Positions 45,984 to 57,130 of a stretch of 64,000 nucleotides of DNA are shown here, piece after piece; positions within the stretch are counted from its first letter, which is position 1, and each line of letters starts with the position of its first letter. This DNA comes from Salticus scenicus. Lineage: Eukaryota > Arthropoda > Arachnida > Araneae > Salticidae. A program made the position numbers and the translations under genes. Below the pieces are notes generated by a model. It searched no databases. It was not told where the DNA came from and worked only from the letters and a program-made list of their open reading frames with translations. Location of the stretch: NCBI GenBank assembly GCA_963930645.1, contig OZ005653.1:110422259-110486258 (forward strand), in the 5' to 3' direction.

Positions 45984-47168
45984 TACTGACTTTTAAGACA
46001 CGTATAAAATCGAATCTTTGCTTTTAACACTTTCACGACGGGAGGTAAAAGCGCCCTCATATCCTGTGGATCAATATCTTAAATGCTTTTGACATACAAT
46101 GCAACTCTGTGCAAATAATTACGTTTTGAAAACGTTCCCGGACATTGTGTCACAAGTGTCTAGTGTCCCGGGGTAACGAAAAAACGCTTTGGAACCCCGT
46201 GCCGACTGGGAAATGACTGCGTTTCTTGCTGGCACGTACACGCGACAGCTGGCACAAAATTATTAAGTTTAAAAGAAAGACAATTCAGGAGACTTATTCC
46301 TTCAATTTATGGAGATACGGTCACATAACCAATGAGAAATAACCACCTTTAAAAAAATCAGTAACTCATGATGTACTATCAGCAACAGAACTTAATGAAA
46401 CTGTACCAGTTCCTGATGTATCCATGAAAAAACAGTTAAAAAAGGTATCAGACAGGTAGTTATAGTTTTCACATCCACAAAAAATATTCAAAAATTTCAG
46501 AAACTTCCATCCCAGAAACATGTAAAGTTTATAAATAAACTTAAAACCGTGAAAAAGTGTTTAATATAGAATCGAGAAAACAAACAAAAATACGGCATTT
46601 CCAATTTCGAAGAAATTGAAAAACATTTCAAATTGTCAGATTCTAAAGAATCTGAGGTAACAGAATTGAATGACTGGATAAATGGATAATGTGGATGAAT
46701 TAGTTCCAGGAAACTGTACAAAATATCAAGGCTTTTGTAAAAAAAAAAAAAAAAAAGAATAATAAAAAATAAAATAAAATTTATGAATAGAGAAGTATCA
46801 AAATTATACTTTAAATCTTGTTTATTCGAAAATTACTCACTCATTTTCGTAATATAATTGCAAGTTTACTAATCGCTATATGTTTTTGATAATTAACTAA
46901 ATTAAATGTGTTATTATTATGTTTTTGGTATTTTTACTAATTTTTTTCTTTCTTATATTCGGTGGCCATCTACTCTGTTTGAAAGAGAAATGACCACCTA
47001 GCATTTTAAATTAAACAATATCTTCTACTTTTTCTTCTCAATATTTAAATTCATAATTTAAAAAAAATATATTTATTTAAATGATTTTTAAATAAAAATT
47101 TTCATGGAAGTCTACCTATCTGAATACGGTAGTACAAAACACACACATATATACATACTTACATACCT

Positions 47169-47199
<31 letters not shown>

Positions 47200-47229
47200 A
47201 TCATTTTTGGGAAAATTGTCAAACTAAAA
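45441..47229. other. Mostly unassigned; possible piggyBac-like end near 46025
   Basis: After a T run (45952-45979), the sequence TTAA-CACTTTCACGACGGGAGG at about 46024 resembles a piggyBac target plus terminus. It opens a less AT-rich ~250 bp block with GTCCCGGGGTAACG and GGCACGTACACGCG. Downstream, 46320-46740 has several short plus-strand open stretches and ends in an A run at 46740-46757, as a decayed retroposed transcript or transposase would, but no domain was recognised. 46760-47229 is AT-rich DNA with CA/TA runs. Confidence 0.35.
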
Positions 47230-47990
47230 AGGAATTATCCAAATGAAACAAACATACAGAAAATTTAATGTGAAGTAAGACATGTAAAAGATTAAAATTA
47301 AAAAGTGACTTCGCATGACAGGAACAAGAACCGGCTCGTTATCAGCCACTTGTTCCACGTATGTAAATGATTGTAAAGATGATTTTATACTGTAAAGATG
47401 CGTTTTTTTGTCGTGCTGTGTCTGTGGTAAACGTTTATATATGGGTCAGTATGCCCCATCATAAGCAGAGAGGACCATACTGATAACTAACGGATTTCGT
47501 ATGAGGCCACAATATCGGTTTTTCTGAGGGTGATTTTTGTAATAAGAAATTGCAGCTCGCAACCAGTTTAATGACACACACACACACATATATATATATA
47601 TAATTATGATTATGAAATTTGCAACACTAAACAAAAAATATGCAAATTAAAACAGACTTCAAGAAAATGTACAGTGAAGTAAGGCATGCAAATGACTATA
47701 ATTATATGGCGACTGCGCATGCATGGAACAAGAAACGGCTCCCAATCAGCCGCTTGTTCCATGTATATAAAGGATTGTGAAGAGGAATTTATACTGTAAA
47801 GATCCGTCTATCTGTCGTATTCTGTCTGCGGTGAACGTTTATTTAGCGGTTAATATATCTCATCCAAAACGGAGGGGGCTATATCAACAACTAACGAAGT
47901 TCGTATGAGACCAGACTGCGAGAATGCGGGAGGGTGTTTTTCGTAATAAAAAATTGCAGCCAGCACGCTGTTTAATGCCACAATCGTGAC
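47230..47990. repeat. Direct duplication of a Tc1-type terminal region, ~390 bp apart
   Basis: 47235-47600 and 47640-47985 share GTGAAGTAAG, CGACTGCGCATG or GACTTCGCATG, GGAACAAGAA, CGGCTC, CAGCCRCTTGTTCCA, TACTGTAAAGAT, AACGTTTAT and GTTTAATG. A CA/TA microsatellite (47575-47602) lies between them. The second copy leads into the Tc1 transposase relic at 47990, so this is probably its 5' terminal region, duplicated. Confidence 0.7.
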
Positions 47991-48870
47991 GCGTGGTCTA
48001 AAGAAATGAACAGAGGAGAAATAAACAAGGAGAAAAATGGGAGTATGGAACGCAGGATCACAACGTCTCTGGCGAGAAACGCTTCGTCTGCGTGGCTGTG
48101 ACGGACCGTACAATCTTGCATGTAAACTGAAAGTTGGAGCCAGGTACACATGTTTTGTTGTCTAGATCCACAGTTCGTTGCAGTCTGCCGCATCATGGAC
48201 TGCTGCAGGTAATCTGCATAGAGGCTTACTCAATGCAGGATTTCCCTATTGCTGAATCACAGTCGTCTTTGACTTCAGTGGACTCAACAACACTAGGTGT
48301 TCCGTGCAATCTCACAAGAAGTTCTTTTCTCCGATGAATTCTACTATAATTAGGAGTAAAATAATGGAAGAGTACGCGTCAGACGTTACAGAAGGGAACG
48401 ACTACTTCCGCAGTGTTTATCAAGCCGAACAACCGCCTGGCATCTTGGTGTGGAGCTATTAAGAATAATTGCTGATTCTATCTAGTGCAAATTGTAGGCC
48501 GCTTCAACAATGATCACTACATAAGGAAATCGTGCTGCCTGAGATCCAACCCTTGCTTCGGTGAAACCCGGGCAAAGTGTTTCTGCTGGATAATGCCTGT
48601 GCACATATTTCTCAAACTGCACAAATCTTCTTCGGTGCACAACAGGCTCCTATTCTTCCATGTGCTGCTTATTCCTTTGCGTGTCGCTCATTGAGAATTC
48701 CTGGGATATCATTGGTCGGCGACACGCTCGTACATCTAATGGTGCACACAATAAGACTGGATTTCGGCGTCGAATCAAAGGCAACTGCAATGCATTGCCC
48801 CCAGATTTCATTCAAGATCTATATCATTCAATATCAAAACATGTACAAGTATTAGTGCTTAGTACTGATT
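47990..48870 (+). pseudogene. Tc1-like transposase relic
   Basis: Plus-strand traces in shifting frames appear in family order: LHHGLLQ-like and VLFSDESRF (read near 48310-48330), a VRVRRYRRERLLPQCL trace (about 48375), an HLGVELL trace, LLDNACAH (about 48580; family QQDNARPH) and SLIENSWDIIGRRHARTS (about 48690; family SPIEHVWDIIGRQL). LPPDFIQDLYHSISKHV (about 48800) is the typical Tc1 C-terminus. Stops and frame changes are many. The DD(34)E Asp at DNACAH survives. Confidence 0.75.
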
Positions 48871-49000
48871 TCCGATTTTATTTTATTTTATTTGTTTGTA
48901 AATTTGATCGTTTATTTGTACCACCATCAGTAATAGATGAAATGAATTTCATTAATTTCTGACGATTCTTTCATGGCGTTGCAATTTTCACAAATCTGAT

Positions 49001-49045
<45 letters not shown>

Positions 49046-49059
49046 ATCAATTTATCTAA
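48871..49059. repeat. AT-rich spacer with (TA)n at 49003-49036
   Basis: Contains a TA microsatellite just after the Tc1 relic and no coding signal. Confidence 0.7.
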
Positions 49060-49750
49060 AAAAAGAAAAAGTTTACTGCAATTATATATATATATTCTTA
49101 ATTCAAAATCTCAACAATGTAAAAGAAGTACATAATTCTAAAATAACTTGAACTTGATTTTTTTTTAAAGTATTCTTCTTCTTCTTTTTTCATTTTTTTT
49201 ATAATCATAACTTTAATTAAGTATTTCTTGAAGGCAAATGAAAAAAAAGAGGAAATGACGGTGCTATGGATGTAAAAATGAAATTACACGTGAGATAAAA
49301 AATATATATTAGATTTCTAAAGGTAACAATTAAATTTTCCGCTGATATAATCTCAACATAAAGAAAATATTTTCAAAATTATATATTAAAAAAAAAATAG
49401 CTTGAAGTTATTTATTTCTTCAACCTATTGCAAAAGAAAAAAAAAATCCTCTTAATATGTAAAAAAAAAAAAAAAAGTGTTAGAAAGAAATAGAATGTTG
49501 CAAGACAAATTATGTATATATATATAAAGTCTCGTTATAATTACTGATTTAATTTTAAGTATATCGTAAAGCGTTTTATCTAGCTGTTTTATAATATATC
49601 ATATTTCTATTTAAAAGTAGTTTTTTAATTTAATTTATATATTTACATAGCATGAATTACTTTAATACCATAAAAGAACTAAAAAAATGATAACAAAGGA
49701 AAATAAAAAATAATTAATATATAAAAAAAAAACGAATTTATGCTGGATAT
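49060..49750. repeat. Dispersed ~800 bp repeat, copy 2
   Basis: Colinear with 16480-17300 (shared TATTTCTTGAAGGCAAATGA, CTAAAGGTAACAATTAAATT, then TTCCGC...GATATAATCTCAAC, and GCTTGAAG). Confidence 0.65.
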
Positions 49751-50116
49751 GTAAAAATAAATGAAAATATTTTTTTTCTCATCTTATTTTTAAAACAGTA
49801 TTTTTTTCTATTAAATATATTTCTTTAATTTAAAATTCATATATTGCTTCGCATCGATATTATTTTAAACTCTATTTACAAAAATCTTAATTTAAAAATT
49901 TGTACACCAATTTAAATGTTAAAGCATTAAAATCTAGTTATTGAGAATTAATGTCAAGAAGTAATATATATAAACGCCATACCATATCATTAATATCACT
50001 TCATCGACACCCGGATCATTCATGTTCCAGATCATTCACCAAAGATCATGTCAAGACGTATATCAGATTTATATCTTAGAGTGGCTATCACACAAATAAC
50101 TGATTTTTTTTTTATT

Positions 50117-50150
<34 letters not shown>

Positions 50151-50287
50151 TTTTTTATTTATTTATTGTAAATATGATCATTTATTAGTATAGGTACCAG
50201 TAATATATGGAATAAATCTCAATAATTTCCGACAATTCCTTCGAGGTGTTTCAGTTTTATAACATGCATACACACATATATACACTA
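49751..50287. other. Non-coding AT-rich stretch
   Basis: Nothing recognised apart from a (TTTA)n run at 50118-50165. Confidence 0.5.
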
Positions 50288-50464
50288 ACAAGGAGAGGTC
50301 ACGACATGGAAAATTCAGATAGGGATGAAATTGCGCAGGATTGTAGTATACTATGAGGGTAATAACATATTAAAGCAGTAGGACCCACTATCCACAAAAT
50401 TTCGAGAAAAAAGCATTTAAAGTTTCAGTAATCTTTAAATACAAGTTATTTCGCAAGCGAGTAA

Positions 50465-50540
50465 GCGCCTCAGTGGTGTGATCTTAAAGCGCGAGTCTCC
50501 CACCCAGATGACTTGGGTTCGAGGCTACCTACGGGACTAC
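50465..50540 (+). ncRNA. tRNA-like Pol III promoter region (left arm)
   Basis: GCGCCTCAGTGGTGTGATC resembles a tRNA 5' half with A box, and TTGGGTTCGAGGCT is a good B box (GGTTCGA core). A 17-base stem-loop-like GCGAGTCTCCCACC region between them stands where an anticodon arm would be. It is a degenerate tRNA-derived head, not a functional tRNA: the acceptor stem does not close. Confidence 0.6.
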
Positions 50541-51511
50541 ATTTCTTTTTTTTATTCCTTTAACTTTTTATGTAATCTTAACTTTTTATTTATTTTACTT
50601 TATTTTACAATTCAATTCAAAATTTGAAAATTTTAATAAAAAATTATTTAATTTTCTTGAGTAAAAAATAACTTTTTCTATTTTTAATATTTATAACTTA
50701 AAAATACAATAAATTTCTATAACTTAAAAAGTAAAGTTTTGTTTTACAAAACCCTAAATAAGAAACATAAAGAAAAACAGACAAATATTTAAATAATTAA
50801 AAAATAAGCGAGCTGTAAACAAAGTGTAAAATAGTTAGCAGGTGTACTTAAATCTTGGTTTGAGCTTCCTGATTTGGTTTGAATGTGTATAAATTACGTA
50901 AACACTTCTAGCTTGTTAATAATAAAGGGCATGTGTAATTTTATTTTGTGCACAGAAGGATAAAGAAAAAAGGAAGTCGTTATCGAAAAAGAAATGATGT
51001 TCATTAACATTTAAAATCTACATTTAAAGATAACATTTCTTTATCTGTAATAATATAATAGCATCGTAATCATATACTATAATTTTTCAAGAAACTGTAT
51101 TGATTGGAGAAGTAATTATTTAATTTGGATAGTAATTATATATGCAATTAAAATCACCATTTCTCTCTCTCTCTCTCTCTTTTTTTTTTTTTTTTTTTTT
51201 TTGTAATTTAAATATATAATTAAATATATACCTTAAATAAAATTAAATATTTATATAAATAATTAAAAACAGTTTCTTTAGTTTTACCTTATTTTACAGT
51301 TAAAATAAAACTAAAATTTATTTTTTAAGTTATATAAATTTAGTGTATTTTTAAGTTATAAATATTAAAAATAGAAAAAGTTATTTTATACTCAAGAAAA
51401 TTAAAAAAATATTTATTAAGATTTTAAAATTTTGAATTGAATTGTGAAATAAAGAAATAAATAAAAAGTTAAGATTACATAAAAAGTTAAAGAAGAAGAA
51501 AAAAAAAATTA

Positions 51512-51584
51512 GTCCCGTAGGTAGCCTCGAACCCAAGTCATCTGGGTGGGAGACTCGCGCTTTAGGATCACACCACTGAGGCGC
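51512..51584 (-). ncRNA. tRNA-like Pol III promoter region (right arm)
   Basis: The inverted copy of the left-arm tRNA-like unit, nearly identical, with the same A-box and B-box words on the minus strand. The two heads face each other across the centre, so transcripts from them would run convergently. Confidence 0.6.
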
Positions 51585-51762
51585 TTACTCGCTTGTGAAA
51601 TAACTTGTATTTAAAGATTACTGAAACTTTAAATGCTTTTTTCTCGAAATTTTGTGGATAGTGGGTCCTACTGCTTTAATATGTTGTTACCCTCAAAGTA
51701 TACTACAATCCTGCGCAATTTCGTCCCGATCTGAATTTTCCATGTTGTGACCTCTCCTTGTA

Positions 51763-51766
51763 AGTG

Positions 51767-51797
<31 letters not shown>

Positions 51798-52699
51798 GCC
51801 GCACTTGGATATTTTCCTTTTTACCTTCGACAACCGCCAATTTTATTGTTTAACAAGCAAATTTTCGATCAGATTTTATTATATTGTCCTCCACATACAC
51901 ATTAGCACAGAGACCAGTGTTAAAAACAAAATGCAATTGTCAGAAAAATTGTAATTTTCGAAATAATTTCAAAAATGGTAAAAATAAGGTAGTTAACGAT
52001 GCCACAAAAAGTATTAATTTTTGAATGGAAATGAAAATATATTTTATTACGTGAGATGGCAAAATAATTAAATATTAACGAAATATTGGTAAAATGGTTA
52101 ATAGCAAGATATAAAATTTTTGGGCCGTTTAAATTGGAAATTTGTCTTTTGACGGCCACATTATTCATCCAAGCGGGATGACCGTAAGTTAAAAAGCCAT
52201 TGCTTATAAAATCGGTTTGTATTAGATGTAGAACATAACAGAGATTCAGAAAAAGTGTTTAACTAAATAATATCTTTAACTACAGTGCAGAAACTATTAA
52301 ACAAAGCAGGTTTAAATGACAAAAAATTTCAAAAAAATCCATTCTTAGTGAAGGGAATTAGAAAAGCAAGTCTTCAGATGGCTAAAAAATAAAAAAAAAA
52401 ATGATTAGTTAATTATTGGTCTGAACTAATTCTCTCTGATGAGTAAAGTTTAACTTATTTTAAGCTAAAGACACATACTCGGTACATTATGGTACGGAGG
52501 TGCATAACTTGTCAAACAGTCGGGCATATTTTTATGCTCAAGGTAATAATACACACCGAAATAAAACACAGTCCTTATAAAAGTGGTGCCTGACCGACTA
52601 TTTTGGAGGTACCTTGGATATTCCCGCAAAAGGAATTTAAAGAGGATAATGCACCTTATTACGCGGAGTCTGTGGTAAGTTTATTTACTTCAAATTGTC
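51763..52699 (+). pseudogene. Tc1 transposase relic (N-terminal half and traces)
   Basis: After an A tract (51772-51797) and GCCGCACTTGG there is AT-rich DNA. From about 52275 the plus strand gives TVQKLLNKAGLNDKKF, then KNPFLVKGIRKASLQMAKK, matching the Tc1 helix-turn-helix to linker region (family: TVRRRLKEAGL...ARKKPLIS..NRKARLQFAK). Weaker traces continue as LILSDE near 52425 (first catalytic block) and FKEDNAPYYAES near 52640 (second catalytic Asp; family FQQDNAP.H). Frames are broken. Possible ends are the GGCAAAAA...GCCGCAC word at 51765 and its inverse at 57705-57735, which would imply later insertions between them. Confidence 0.7.
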
Positions 52700-53299
52700 A
52701 ATATTTCTGTCCATTCTAATGAAAACCTATAATTATGTAAGTAATTATATGTTTTTCACTTTAAGTTATATCCCACAAAAGATATAGTAGAATTTCTTCT
52801 CTACCAGACATAGAAATAGTCCTAATCGCGATTTGCTCGAAAACGTCTCATCTATAAAAAGGCGGGGAGAGGGGAGAGGATTCGAAATTTGCAGCTTACA
52901 ACTCTGCCAGAACTAGAAAAAATTATTTGTGATATTTGGCACATTAAAATTTCTGAGATTTATATTAAAACACTGTACAATACTATGTCATTGTGCATTA
53001 AAGCAGCAATTCCATATAAAGGTGGAATTAACCCAGTACAGAATGCTTTTTTTTAATATACTAGGGGGCTCTGCCCCCTGCTCGCTGCGCTCACCAACCC
53101 CCAAAAGAGGCTTCGCCTCCTCCCCGACTCACTTTGCTTATTAACACATGCAGAACTCTGCCCGCATATTCGCTGCTTTCTTTCACTGAAAAGGAATATT
53201 AATAGTGCATATTAAAAGACAAAAGCAGAAAATCATTATGGAAATCCTCATACTCAATGTCAAATTGGATTATATAATATATATATATATATATATATA
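52700..53299. other. Non-coding; GC-rich TE-like block at 53062-53130
   Basis: The block TAGGGGGCTCTGCCCCCTGC, then CTCGCTGCGCTC and AGGCTTCGCCTCC, has short self-complementary words typical of the ends of some arthropod transposons. It could not be assigned. (TA)n at 53278-53296. Confidence 0.4.
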
Positions 53300-53514
53300 C
53301 AGTCGGTAACAAAAGTATCCGAACACTAGCAAAATTTCCTATATAAAAAAAAATAGAGTTAATGCTGTTTTGTTACAAAAATCTATGTCGAATCCTGTTC
53401 TTAGTCAGTCTAAGAAAATGATTCGAAATCGATTTATGTAACAAAACAGTATTAACTCAACTTTTTTTTATATAGGAATTTTTGCTAGTGTTCGGATACT
53501 TTTGTTACCGACTG
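53300..53514. mobile_element. 215 bp palindromic Tc1/mariner-type MITE
   Basis: Both ends read CAGTCGGTAACAAAAGTATC (then CGAACACTAGCAAAA) inward and are flanked by TA (53298-53299 and 53515-53516). The arms stay complementary for about 80 bp, up to TGTTTTGTTACA, around a ~55 bp centre. No coding capacity. TA duplication and the CAGT terminus fit Tc1/mariner mobilisation. Near-identity of the arms suggests it is young. Confidence 0.93.
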
Positions 53515-54917
53515 TATATATTAATAGAAAGAAAATCATAATATCTAGACCTTTTTTTATTAACCGACTTCAAAAAAGAAGGAAGGTTCTCAATTCAAAC
53601 CGTATGTTTTTTTTTTTTTTATGCTTGTTAGCTCATAACTTCTGAACGGATGCTCCGATTTTGATAATTTTTGTTTTGTTGAAAAGGTCTTGGTCTAAAA
53701 TAGGTCCTATTGTAATATCTTTGCGATCTAAAGAAAATACAGGGTGCCCAAAAAAATAAGTCCCAACTCTTTTAACTGCTAAACGGCTGCCGCTATAGTG
53801 ATAAAAATGGTATGTAAGTATAGTAAAGTGGCCATGCAGGACAAGGTAAAACCGCTTGCAGCGCCACCTGGTGGAAAATAGCGGAGTTAGTGTTCCTATC
53901 TCGAAAATGGTTCTAAAGAAAAGTGAATTACAAAGCTGAAGAGTATCACCGATTTAGTACGAAAATATAGTTTAGACATTAATGCTAAAAACAGAACGCT
54001 TAAAACGTGCATTTGTTTGTTCACAATTTCCTATTTTGTGCACATTTGAACGAAATTGCATATGTTGTAGCGTAGCGGGTGATATTTATGCTATGTAAAA
54101 TTCAATGTATGGTTATTGTAAGCGGTCACATCGATTAACGCATAGATGTTTTAAACCGACTTCATAAAGGAAGAGGTTCTCAATACAAACTATGTTTCTC
54201 GTTGTTGTTGTTGAAATTTGTTAGCTTATAACTTCGTAAGAGATGATTTAATTTTAATATTTGTTTTTGTTGTCGTAATGATCTTGGCCTGAAATAGGTT
54301 TCATTATGATTTCATTAAGATACAAACAAATTACAGTATACTCACAAAAGTCTGTTCTCACTCTAACTGCTGAAAGCATGCAGGTACACTGGTAAAAGCA
54401 GTATGGAAGTTGAAACTTCTGTCCGTCATCTGCAATGCATATTTTGCTCGTTGTTTGAACTTTACGCTGCGCAATTTCCAGTGAAGCGGGTGACACGTAT
54501 TCACTGTAAAGTTCAATATATATGCCTAATAGAATTTTCCGTTACGAATACAGCGTTCTTTACATTTCTAAAGACTTTTTAATTTAACGTATATTCGTTC
54601 AATAGATAGTTTTTTGCTCATATCCGATAAAGGCAAAAAAAGTGACACAACTTATAAAATGCAGCATTTGAGAAAAATCAACTTAAAAATAACTTGACTA
54701 GAATAAAACTGGCTCAACTGTCTCTCGAGTAGATAACTTTCTAGAGGGAGATGTAACTTCTTTGTTCACATTGGGTGCATTTCATGAATTTTTCAGTGAC
54801 ATATTATTATTTGAGTAATGTCACTTTTCTTGGAAATTGTGATTTGTGAAACTGCCGTCGAGTGACTTCTGATGTTTTGCTATATGAATAAGTTTTCACT
54901 GAAAGGAGAAAAATAAT
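53515..54917. repeat. Two diverged direct copies of a TTAACCGACTTC repeat
   Basis: Copies start near 53561 and 54151 with CCGACTTCAWAAA(G)GAAG and GGTTCTCAAT, followed by TTGTTAGCTYATAACTTC and AGATACAA-like or AGGTYY-ATTRT words. A CAGGGTGCCCAAAAAAATAA word at 53741 looks like a mariner-type terminus, but its partner was not found. No coding frame recognised. Confidence 0.55.
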
Positions 54918-55867
54918 ATATTTTGTAAAAAAATAGAACCGACTCCAAAAAGGAACTACTATTCAAACAACTAAAACTGAAAGAAAATTGGCAGAAAATG
55001 GAACTGTAAATTGCGCCTAAAAGTATAAAATAATTTCCTTCGCCAAACAACCTATAACACTTCAATTAATCATAACTTTTGAAGTCGGCGCAAAATTAAA
55101 TAAAAATTGATACCTTTATTCAATACAAAAATCAAATCCTATCCAAAATACACATCTCACATTGTTACCTACAAAACGCAGCCGAAAACTACTTTGATTT
55201 AAAAAAACAAATAAGATTTCGTAAGCAGCAAAAGTTGGCGAAGATGCTGGTATCTGACGTACTTGGCGAAAGAAAAATTGCAAAATTATCTGGCAAGCTT
55301 TTAATTTCTTTGGGATATCATGATTATTTTGATAAGGTATATCAAGAGAGTAATCAAGAATATGAACCAACACATCGTACAATATATATTATGAAAATAT
55401 ACATCTTGCGTGTATATTTTTGCCTTACGTTTTGATCGCCAAATCCAAAAGTCCTCAAGGATGATAGTTATCAAAGTTATACCAAATTTGCAAAGGAAAC
55501 TCTAACTTCGTAGACACATAAATACCGCATTGTGAAGAATGTTCACTGTTCTATGTAGATGCTACTAATGGACCAATTGTATACAGTGATAAAATAATAA
55601 AGGAAACATGAAAGTGGATCATTCGAGACAACAGCATTTGTTGCTACCGATCTAAAGACAAACCTTTAAAAAGTAATTAAATTTTATTTAATTTTGCGCC
55701 GACTTCAAAAGTTATGATTAATTGTAGTGTTATAGGTTGTTTGGTGAAGGAAATTATTTTATACTTTTAGGCGCAATTTACAGTTCCATTTTCTGCCAAT
55801 TTTCTTTCATTTTTAGTTGTTTGAATAGTAGTTCCTTATTGGAGTCGGTTCTATTTTTTTACAAAAT
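54918..55867. mobile_element. ~950 bp element with ~180 bp inverted ends
   Basis: 54918-55099 and the reverse complement of 55676-55867 match with about four differences. Shared words are GAACCGACTCCAA, GGAACTACTATTCAAACAAC, TTGGCAGAAAATGGAACTGT and GAAGTCGGCGCAAAATTAAA. The inner 575 bp is not repetitive within the window and has only short frames (a 66-codon plus frame at 55235 and an 88-codon minus frame at 55382), with no recognised domain. The ends resemble the CCGACTTC repeats just upstream, so this may be a derivative of that family. Target duplication not clear. Confidence 0.8.
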
Positions 55868-55929
55868 GATTTTATCGCATTACAGCTTTAGTACACGACC
55901 CTTTTAATTTCTTTTTTAAAACCTTAAAT

Positions 55930-56270
55930 CCGGACCACGGTACCCCTGTCGGTAGAGCGCCGAGCTCGTAATTGGAAGATTGTGGGTTCGGTTTTCGAGC
56001 CGACCAAAGACTGTCGTGTAAACTGATGGTATCTGGTGCACGTAAAATATGTCGTGGCCGCAATATCCTCCGTATTCCCATCAAAATTTTACCTCTGGGG
56101 GCCACCGAAACTGGGGAGCTAGCCACTTCGTGTAGGACCAAAACTGTGGTAGCATGTCTCCGGAACATCCGTAGGGGTGCGTCCCAGACCGTCTCCAATT
56201 ATCCATAGCGCAGTAATGGTGCGACGCCAATCACAATCTACCTAATTATCAACCTACCTACAACCATGGT
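55930..56270 (+). mobile_element. tRNA-derived SINE, unit 1
   Basis: The head reads TACCCCTGTCGGTAGAGC (A-box-like; compare tRNA TAGCTCAGTCGGTAGAGC) and GTGGGTTCGGTTTTCGAGCC (B box). A GAGCTCGTAATTGGAAGA segment sits between them in the anticodon-arm position, most like a Thr (CGT) tRNA. A non-tRNA body follows, containing ATGTCTCCGGAACATCCGTA and a GCGTCCCAGACC...CCATAGCGCAGTAATGGTGC tail, then CAACCTACCTACAACCATGG. Such Pol III retroposons depend on a LINE for movement. No target duplication is visible because the unit is part of a tandem block. Confidence 0.82.
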
Positions 56271-56365
56271 TCATATTTTAATTTTCCCGTGTAAGAAGAT
56301 TAATTTTCTAAAAGTAGAGAAAAACGTTGATATTCATTTTCTTTGTTTTTTACATCCATGGTTTC

Positions 56366-56701
56366 GGGCCGCGGTACCCCAGTCGGTAAAGCGCTGAGCA
56401 CGTAATTGGAAGATAGCCGATTCGATACCTGAGCCGGCCAAAGACCGTCGTGTACACTAATGGCGGCTGGTGCACATAAAATCTGTCGATGTTGCAAAGT
56501 CCTCCATGTTCCCATCCCCACTATACCTCTGAAGGTCAAAGCGGAGGGGGATCCCCTCCGTGAAATCTCAAAATTGTAATGACATGTCTCTGGAATATCC
56601 GTAAGGTGGTGCGTCCCAGACCAGCGCCAATTATCCATAGCGCAGTAATGGTGCCACGTCAATTACAACCAACCTAATTATCAACCTACCTACAACCATG
56701 G
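56366..56701 (+). mobile_element. tRNA-derived SINE, unit 2
   Basis: Same layout as unit 1 (A-box-like TACCCCAGTCGGTAAAGC, B-box-like CCGATTCGATACCTGAGCC). It differs by scattered substitutions and small indels. The ~95 bp spacer to unit 3 (TTTAATTTTCCCGTGTAAGA ... TTTTTACATCCA) also occurs between units 1 and 2, so the repeated unit is SINE plus spacer, ~430 bp. Confidence 0.82.
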
Positions 56702-56797
56702 ATCACTCTTTAATTTTCCCGTGTAAGAAGATTATTTTTTTAAAAGTAGAGAAAAAAGTTGATATTTATTTTCTTTGTTTTTTACATCCATTGCTTC

Positions 56798-57130
56798 GGG
56801 CCGCGGTACCCTAGTCGGTAAAGCACTGAGCAAATAATTGGAAGATTGCCGATTCGATACTTGAGTCGGCCAAAACCGTCGTGTACACTAATGGTGGCTG
56901 GTGAACATAAAATCTGTCGTGTTTGCAAAGTCCTCCATGTTCCCATCCCCACTATACCTCTGGGGATCACCAAAGCGGAGAGTGATCCTATCCGTGAAGG
57001 TTCGAAAATTGTGACGACATGTCTCTGGAACAACTCTAGGTGTGCGTCCCAGACCGTCACCAATTACCCATAGCGCAGTATTGGTGCGACGTTAAAGCCA
57101 ACCAATCTACCTACCTACGTACAACCATGG
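56798..57130 (+). mobile_element. tRNA-derived SINE, unit 3
   Basis: Third copy (A-box-like TACCCTAGTCGGTAAAGC, B-box-like CCGATTCGATACTTGAGTC). It ends in GCGCAGTATTGGTGCGACG, then a (CTAC)n-like tail and ACAACCATGG. Confidence 0.82.

Larger units (their letters stand above)
50288..51762. mobile_element. ~1.5 kb fold-back element with tRNA-like heads in both arms
   Basis: Arms 50288-50757 and 51298-51762 are inverted copies. The outer ~250 bp are very similar: both begin ACAAGGAGAGGTCACRACAT and share CAGTAGGACCCACTATCCAC and TCTCCCACCCAGATGACTTG. The inner ~210 bp AT-rich parts diverge more. The 540 bp centre is AT-rich, with a CT/T tract at 51163-51202, and is non-coding. Each arm holds a tRNA-like unit. 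The right end adjoins TAAGTGGC plus an A tract belonging to another repeat. It could be two SINE-like retroposons in inverted orientation or a true fold-back transposon. Confidence 0.85.

Noticed and set aside
50465..50540. A genuine tRNA gene
   Set aside because: A and B boxes are present, but the acceptor stem does not pair and an inverted copy exists in the other arm, so it is a tRNA-derived element head.
55872..57073. 78-120 codon frames on both strands through the SINE units
   Set aside because: They recur with the SINE sequence and track the Pol III retroposon body; no conserved protein.
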